DNA of 9,709 bases, from contig CAYSDL010000054.1 of assembly GCA_964429875.1 (NCBI GenBank), positions 1 through 9,709 of the forward strand. Reading direction: 5' to 3'. The notes beneath the pieces were generated by a model. The model did no database searches and was not told the origin of the DNA. It saw nothing but the letters and a program-made list of their open reading frames with translations. Positions 6,102 through 9,709 of the stretch are shown here, in pieces. Both the position numbers and the translations under genes were made by a program. How positions within the stretch are numbered: the first letter of the stretch is position 1; every line of letters starts with the position of its first letter. This DNA comes from CAYSDL01 sp964429875. GTDB taxonomy: Bacteria; Fidelibacterota; Marinisomatia; SCGC-AAA003-L08; D37C17.

Positions 6102-6754
6102 ATATTAATTGTTTCCTTCTTCATAACAATTTGCTTTACTTTCTTTAAATACTCCATGCTAATTTTATGCCTTCCATTATATATATGCAAATCAACATTA
6201 CTGCATTTCTTTGTTAATAAATTATATGCAATTTGAGATGCCTCAACTGGAACAACATCATCATCTTTTCCATGTCCTATAAGTATTGGGGTATCTTTTT
6301 GGAAAGATGAAATAGAAAGGTTTATTTCTTCATTTTTTTGATTTGGATAATTTCTAATAAAACCACCTACTGGAAAAATTCCTCCAAGTGTATGCTCTAA
6401 AGACAAAGCAAGCCTGTAGCAAACAGCTGCCCCTTGAGAAAATCCCATTATATATGTATTTATTGGATCAAATTCATTAAATACTTCATTTTTAATAAAA
6501 TTTTCAAGCATTGATTTTGGTTTTTTGACTTCCCAGATGCCTGGACTTATCTCATAAGTCCATGTTTTTTGATTAGGCTCATTTTCAACCATAAAAGGGG
6601 CTTCAGGAGCATACCACCTACAATTAGGGATATCAAGAATATTAAAAATAGATTTAAAACTATCTTTATTACCTTTCCAGCCATGAATCATAACAAAAGC
6701 TTTATTCTGGCTTTTCCCTTTATTAGCTACTGAAAAATCTAGTTTAGAATTCAT
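6098..6754 (-). CDS. Alpha/beta-hydrolase, phospholipase/carboxylesterase type
   Basis: This is a 218-residue serine hydrolase of the alpha/beta fold, similar in size and layout to the carboxylesterase/acyl-protein-thioesterase group (Abhydrolase_2). Counting from the ATG at 6754, it shows the oxyanion-hole HGW (24-26), the nucleophile elbow GFSQG with Ser106, GHGKDDDVVP with the acid Asp (about 164-166), and GRH with catalytic His196. There is no signal peptide, so it is cytoplasmic. The frame can be entered four codons earlier at a TTG (6764-6766). I prefer the ATG because neither has a Shine-Dalgarno and the ATG opens directly before the first strand. It leads a two-gene unit, overlapping the aldehyde dehydrogenase by 4 bp. 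Coupling suggests that it releases or handles an ester or thioester related to the dehydrogenase substrate; this is inference and the substrate is unknown. Confidence 0.87.
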   Translation of the reverse strand: MNSKLDFSVANKGKSQNKAFVMIHGWKGNKDSFKSIFNILDIPNCRWYAPEAPFMVENEPNQKTWTYEISPGIWEVKKPKSMLENFIKNEVFNEFDPINTYIMGFSQGAAVCYRLALSLEHTLGGIFPVGGFIRNYPNQKNEEINLSISSFQKDTPILIGHGKDDDVVPVEASQIAYNLLTKKCSNVDLHIYNGRHKISMEYLKKVKQIVMKKETINI

Positions 6755-6774
6755 AAAAAAATGCAAATTTATTT

Positions 6775-6789
6775 AGTAATGTTATTACT
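6775..6789. promoter_or_regulatory. Palindrome in the divergent spacer (possible operator)
   Basis: AGTAAT-GTT-ATTACT is a perfect 6+6 inverted repeat with a three-base centre. It sits between the hydrolase/dehydrogenase unit and pntAA, which are read away from each other. A second, 12-bp palindrome (ATTAAATTTAAT, 6798-6809) lies ten bases to the right. The placement suits a regulator acting on both directions, but AT-rich palindromes are common by chance and I cannot name a regulator. Confidence 0.35.
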
Positions 6790-6826
6790 TAATATATATT
6801 AAATTTAATGATGTTCTACCTTACTT

Positions 6827-6832
6827 TATTAT
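6827..6832 (+). promoter_or_regulatory. Candidate -10 element of the pnt operon
   Basis: TATTAT ends nine bases before the pntAA ATG at 6842, so transcription would start at or within a few bases of the start codon. No Shine-Dalgarno is present, which fits a leaderless or near-leaderless message. The -35 position (around 6804-6809, TTTAAT) is a poor match. Confidence 0.4.
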
Positions 6833-6841
6833 AAGAATACA

Positions 6842-7966
6842 ATGAATATTGGCGTACTAAAAGAAACAAAAGAATTTGAAAAAAGAGTAGCAATTTCTCC
6901 AGAAATTGTAAAAAAACTCACCTCATTAAATCATGTCATTACAATTGAACCTGGGGCAGGAAGCCCTTCTTTTATCTCAGACAATGAATTCAAAGAAGCT
7001 GGAGCTGTAATTAATTCTGATTTTTCAAACGTAGATATAATTTTAAAAGTTAATGCTCCAAGCAGTACTGAACTTGATAATATTAAAGAGGGTTCTACAT
7101 TAATAACTTTTTTTCAAATAAAAGATGAAATTGATAATATTTCTAAATATATAGATAAGAATTTAACACTTTATTCTATGAGTCATATTCCAAGGACTAC
7201 TTTAGCTCAAAATATGGATGCTCTTAGTTCTCAAAGTAATATTGCTGGCTATAAATCAGTAGTAATAGGGGCTGACCATATTTCAAAGTATATGCCTCTT
7301 TTAATGACAGCAGCTGGGACAATTCAGCCTGCTAAAGTACTTATTTTAGGGGCTGGGGTTGCAGGGCTTGCTGCAATTGCAACAGCAAAAAGACTTGGGG
7401 CCCAAGTATTTGCATTTGATGTAAGGCCTGTTGTTAAAGAACAGGTAGAAAGTTTAGGTGCAAAGTTTATCGAAGTCCAAAGTGATTCTGAGGAAGGGGT
7501 TGGTGAAGGAGGATATGCAAAAGAAGTATCTGAAGATTATAAACAAAAACAATCAGAATTAATTAAAGAAACAATTGCAAAAATGGATTTAGTCATAACA
7601 ACAGCACTGATTCCAGAAAAACCTGCTCCAAAACTGATTGATAAGGAAATGGTTGAAAGCATGAAACCTGGTTCAGCTATTATGGATTTAGCCTCTTTAA
7701 ATGGAGGAAATTGTGAATTAACTATCTGCGATAAGATCATTACACATAATGATGTCATTATTGATGGAAGAGCAAATCTTCCAGGCACTATGTCAACACA
7801 TTCTACTCAACTTTACTCAAAAAATTTATTTAATTTATTTAACCATATTTATAAAGATGAATCTGTTGATTTTGAAGATGAAATCGTTAATGGATCAATG
7901 CTGTTAAATAAAGGGCAAATCAATAATCCTACGCTTAAACAATTTGTAGATGGAGAAAATCAATAA
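6842..7966 (+). CDS. pntAA: NAD(P) transhydrogenase subunit alpha part 1 (domain I)
   Basis: This is the peripheral, NAD(H)-binding domain I of proton-translocating transhydrogenase, which passes hydride from NADH to NADP+ at the cost of the proton gradient. At 374 residues it matches the split (Rhodospirillum rubrum-like) alpha-1 subunit. The start MNIGVLKETKEFEKRVAISP is typical of the AlaDH/PNT fold. The 'RQD loop' residues R118, Q123 and D126 keep the 5- and 3-residue spacing of the R. rubrum R127/Q132/D135 set. The Rossmann motif GAGVAG (170-175) is followed by the acidic D193 that selects NAD. The mobile loop GGYAKEVSEDY (223-233) and TALIPEKPAPKLI (254-266) follow. The family usually has G where E259 stands, and 'ASLNGGN' replaces the more usual AVE-type stretch. 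The stop overlaps the next gene as TAATG. Confidence 0.97.
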   Translation: MNIGVLKETKEFEKRVAISPEIVKKLTSLNHVITIEPGAGSPSFISDNEFKEAGAVINSDFSNVDIILKVNAPSSTELDNIKEGSTLITFFQIKDEIDNISKYIDKNLTLYSMSHIPRTTLAQNMDALSSQSNIAGYKSVVIGADHISKYMPLLMTAAGTIQPAKVLILGAGVAGLAAIATAKRLGAQVFAFDVRPVVKEQVESLGAKFIEVQSDSEEGVGEGGYAKEVSEDYKQKQSELIKETIAKMDLVITTALIPEKPAPKLIDKEMVESMKPGSAIMDLASLNGGNCELTICDKIITHNDVIIDGRANLPGTMSTHSTQLYSKNLFNLFNHIYKDESVDFEDEIVNGSMLLNKGQINNPTLKQFVDGENQ

Positions 7967-8238
7967 TGAATATTACAATAGTTACTATTTTTATTTTGGC
8001 TATTTTTGTTGGATTTGAAATTATTACAAAGGTTCCTCCAACACTTCATACGCCACTAATGTCTGGATCAAATGCAATTTCAGGGATTGCTATTATTGGA
8101 GCAATACTTGCTACAACATTAAGTGGAGAAATAGGAATGTGGCTTGGTTTTATTGCTGTTGTTTTTGCTATGATTAATGTTGTTGGAGGGTTTTTAGTTA
8201 CAGATCGAATGCTTAAAATGTTTAAGAGGAAAAAATAA
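7966..8238 (+). CDS. pntAB: NAD(P) transhydrogenase subunit alpha part 2 (membrane)
   Basis: This small 90-residue membrane subunit supplies the alpha half of domain II, the proton channel. Three hydrophobic segments are visible (about 3-20, 36-53 and 56-77). The hallmark KVPPTLHTPLMSGSNAISG (22-40) and the ending NVVGGFLVTDRMLKMFKR (71-88) are diagnostic. The histidine at residue 28, in LHTPLMSG, may correspond to the alpha-2 channel histidine used in the Thermus enzyme, which matters because the beta-subunit histidine is replaced here (see pntB). The ATG shares one base with the pntAA stop, and GGAG lies ten bases upstream, so translation is coupled. Confidence 0.96.
   Translation: MNITIVTIFILAIFVGFEIITKVPPTLHTPLMSGSNAISGIAIIGAILATTLSGEIGMWLGFIAVVFAMINVVGGFLVTDRMLKMFKRKK
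8225..8230 (+). promoter_or_regulatory. Ribosome-binding site for the TTG start of pntB
   Basis: AGAGGA lies ten bases before TTG at 8241 and inside the last codons of pntAB. The first ATG in the pntB frame is 21 codons further on and would remove the first membrane segment, so the TTG is the start that both the site and the protein support. Confidence 0.7.
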
Positions 8239-8240
8239 AA

Positions 8241-9638
8241 TTGGAAAAATTTGTTGATATAGCTTATCTGGTTGCTGCTGTTTCATTTATTTATGGACTA
8301 AAAATGCTTAGCCATCCTAAAACTGCAAGAAACGGTAATATTATAGCATCTATTGGAATGCTAATTGCAATTACTTCAACAGTTTATCTTGGAACTGATT
8401 TAGATTTTACTATGATTATCATAGCGATGATCATCGGATCTATAATTGGAGCTTTTTTTGCCATAAAAATTGAAATGACACAAATGCCCCAGCTCGTTGC
8501 TATGTTTAATGGGTTTGGTGGAGGAGCATCAGCGCTTGTTGCATCATCAGAATTTTTAAAAACTCAAGACTTAGCTATAGAACCTTCAATATTTTTAATT
8601 ATTTCAATAGTATTAAGTGTACTTATTGGAACATTAACATTTACTGGAAGCTTTATTGCATTTGGGAAGCTTCAAGGCATTGTAACAACAAAACCTGTCA
8701 CTTTCCCAGGACAACAAATATTAAATGCTCTCCTGGCAATTGTTATGGTAACAGCAGCATATATGATTCCTACATATGGCATGAAATCATTTTACATTAT
8801 AATAAGTTTATCTGCACTGCTTGGAATTTTGCTTGTAATCCCTATTGGCGGGGCAGATATGCCTGTTGTTATATCCCTTTTAAATTCATATTCAGGAATT
8901 GCAGCTGCAATGACAGGCTTTGTTTTAGTAGAAACAAATCCCTCTGCAGGAAATGCGCTCATTATTTGTGGTAGTTTAGTTGGAGCATCAGGAATGATAT
9001 TAACACAAATTATGTGCAAGGGGATGAATAGATCTCTTCCTAATGTTATTTTTGGAGCTGTTGGAGGAGAGGTTGAAGCAGGGAGTGATGGTGAAGCTAA
9101 ACAAGTAAATATAAAAAGTTACTCAACAGAAGAAGCTGCTATGATTTTTGATGCTGCAGAAAAAATTATTATTGTCCCTGGATATGGACTTGTTGTAGCA
9201 CAAGCACAACATGCAGTCAGAGAAATTGCAGATTTTCTAGAAGAAAAAGGGAAAAAAGTATTTTATGCTATACACCCTGTTGCTGGAAGAATGCCTGGAC
9301 ATATGAATGTACTCCTCGCTGAAGCAAATATTCCTTATGAGCTTTTAAAAGATTTAGATCAAATCAATCCAGAATTTGAAGACTGTGATGTAGCTCTTGT
9401 TTTAGGAGCAAACGATGTTGTTAATCCTGCGGCAAGGACAGACCAAAGCAGTCCTATATATGGTATGCCTATTTTAAATGTTGATAAAGCTCAAACTGTT
9501 ATCATTAATAAACGTACAATGAATACTGGTTTTGCTGGCGTGCAGAATGAATTGTTTGGGTATGACAATTCAATTATGGTCTTTGGAGATGCTAAAGATA
9601 TGCTTGTTAAACTGCTTTCAGATTTAAAAGAACTTTAG
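8241..9638 (+). CDS. pntB: NAD(P) transhydrogenase subunit beta
   Basis: This is the beta subunit, with a membrane domain II (about residues 1-265) and a cytoplasmic NADP(H)-binding domain III (about 290-465). At 465 residues it is full length. Marks are MTQMPQLVAMFNGFGGGASAL (79-99), GGADMPVVISLLNSYSGIAAA (203-223) with the conserved channel Asp D206 (equivalent to E. coli D213), and PGYGLVVAQAQHAV (313-326) contacting NADP. Further marks are HPVAGRMPGHMNVLLAEA (345-362), GANDVVNPAA (389-398) and KRTMNTGFAGVQNELF (424-439). The position of E. coli channel His91 is Asn90 here. It begins with TTG two bases after the pntAB stop. With pntAA and pntAB it forms a complete enzyme that supplies NADPH for biosynthesis and redox balance. 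The gene ends with TAG three bases before the possible stop of a convergent gene. Confidence 0.97.
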   Translation: MEKFVDIAYLVAAVSFIYGLKMLSHPKTARNGNIIASIGMLIAITSTVYLGTDLDFTMIIIAMIIGSIIGAFFAIKIEMTQMPQLVAMFNGFGGGASALVASSEFLKTQDLAIEPSIFLIISIVLSVLIGTLTFTGSFIAFGKLQGIVTTKPVTFPGQQILNALLAIVMVTAAYMIPTYGMKSFYIIISLSALLGILLVIPIGGADMPVVISLLNSYSGIAAAMTGFVLVETNPSAGNALIICGSLVGASGMILTQIMCKGMNRSLPNVIFGAVGGEVEAGSDGEAKQVNIKSYSTEEAAMIFDAAEKIIIVPGYGLVVAQAQHAVREIADFLEEKGKKVFYAIHPVAGRMPGHMNVLLAEANIPYELLKDLDQINPEFEDCDVALVLGANDVVNPAARTDQSSPIYGMPILNVDKAQTVIINKRTMNTGFAGVQNELFGYDNSIMVFGDAKDMLVKLLSDLKEL

Positions 9639-9640
9639 AA

Positions 9641-9709
9641 CTATTCTTTTTCTTTACATTTATCATGGACCTCAGTTTTAAGCCCCTTAAAATGAACGTG
9701 CTCATGTGG
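9641..9709 (-). CDS. Possible C-terminal end of a convergent gene (cut by window edge)
   Basis: On the minus strand the frame from the window edge to TAG at 9641-9643 is open for 22 codons and reads HEHVHFKGLKTEVHDKC near its start, then KEKE and stop. The histidine- and charge-rich end looks like a real protein tail, and a stop two bases after pntB suits the tight packing seen elsewhere. A second minus-strand frame is also open over this short stretch, so the evidence is thin. I cannot name the protein. Confidence 0.35.
   Translation of the reverse strand, partial: PHEHVHFKGLKTEVHDKCKEKE
9676..9692. repeat. Short inverted repeat after pntB
   Basis: TTTTAAG (9676-9682) and CTTAAAA (9686-9692) are exact reverse complements around CCC. 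The stem is AT-rich with no U-run on the plus strand, so it is a weak terminator for the pnt operon at best. It also lies within the possible minus-strand coding end. Confidence 0.25.

Noticed and set aside
6755..6766. TTG start for the hydrolase, four codons before the ATG
   Set aside because: It lacks a ribosome-binding site and adds only MHFF before the ATG. It cannot be excluded, but the ATG is simpler.
7537..7788. Minus-strand open frame inside pntAA
   Set aside because: It lies wholly within a conserved transhydrogenase domain read on the other strand and shows no motif of its own.
8792..9019. Minus-strand open frame inside pntB
   Set aside because: It is antisense to the conserved membrane part of pntB and has no independent support.
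9639..9709. Intrinsic terminator after pntB
   Set aside because: The only hairpin (9676-9692) is short, AT-rich and has no U-run, so it does not meet the usual pattern.

Overview
The window is an AT-rich piece of a diderm (Gram-negative-type) bacterial chromosome, densely packed with short gaps and several overlaps. Two proteins have signal peptides and beta-barrel-like character. A menaquinone gene (menD) and a split, three-gene proton-translocating transhydrogenase are present. The low GC, the compact spacing and the style of the abundant outer-membrane protein (mature N-terminus SDQRIDALGGNAAFWPGDE) suggest a marine lineage such as Marinimicrobia/SAR406. That placement is inference from memory of similar proteins and is not proven here.

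Layout, left to right. (a) 2-304, plus: the last 100 codons of menD, whose 3' end overlaps the 3' end of the next, convergent gene by 29 bp. (b) 276-3286, minus: a three-gene unit read from right to left. It holds an AlkB-type alkane monooxygenase, a small predicted outer-membrane barrel, and a DAACS-family dicarboxylate/amino-acid symporter, with gaps of 1 and 13 bp. (c) 3325-4551, minus: a stand-alone, probably highly expressed outer-membrane protein gene. It has a strong terminator, a good ribosome-binding site and a leader of about 210 nt containing two inverted repeats. (d) 4629-6754, minus: an alpha/beta hydrolase and an NAD(P)-dependent aldehyde dehydrogenase coupled by an ATGA overlap. 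(e) 6842-9638, plus: pntAA-pntAB-pntB, encoding a complete NAD(P) transhydrogenase, divergent from (d) across a short spacer with a palindrome. (f) 9641-9709, minus: the possible C-terminal end of another gene, cut by the window edge.

How the genes may work together: AlkB would hydroxylate a medium- or long-chain alkyl substrate. The aldehyde dehydrogenase could finish oxidation to the fatty acid. The small barrel could admit a hydrophobic substrate, and the transhydrogenase balances NADH and NADPH. An alcohol dehydrogenase, a rubredoxin and a rubredoxin reductase would be needed and are not in the window. The functional link between units (b), (d) and (e) is therefore inference from proximity.

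The pntAA-AB-B operon and the aldehyde dehydrogenase are ordinary, confidently recognised genes. The points most worth a second look are the alkB/barrel/symporter unit, the structured leader of the major outer-membrane protein gene, and a pattern in which most unit-leading genes lack a Shine-Dalgarno sequence. I see no mobile element, CRISPR array, tRNA or rRNA.
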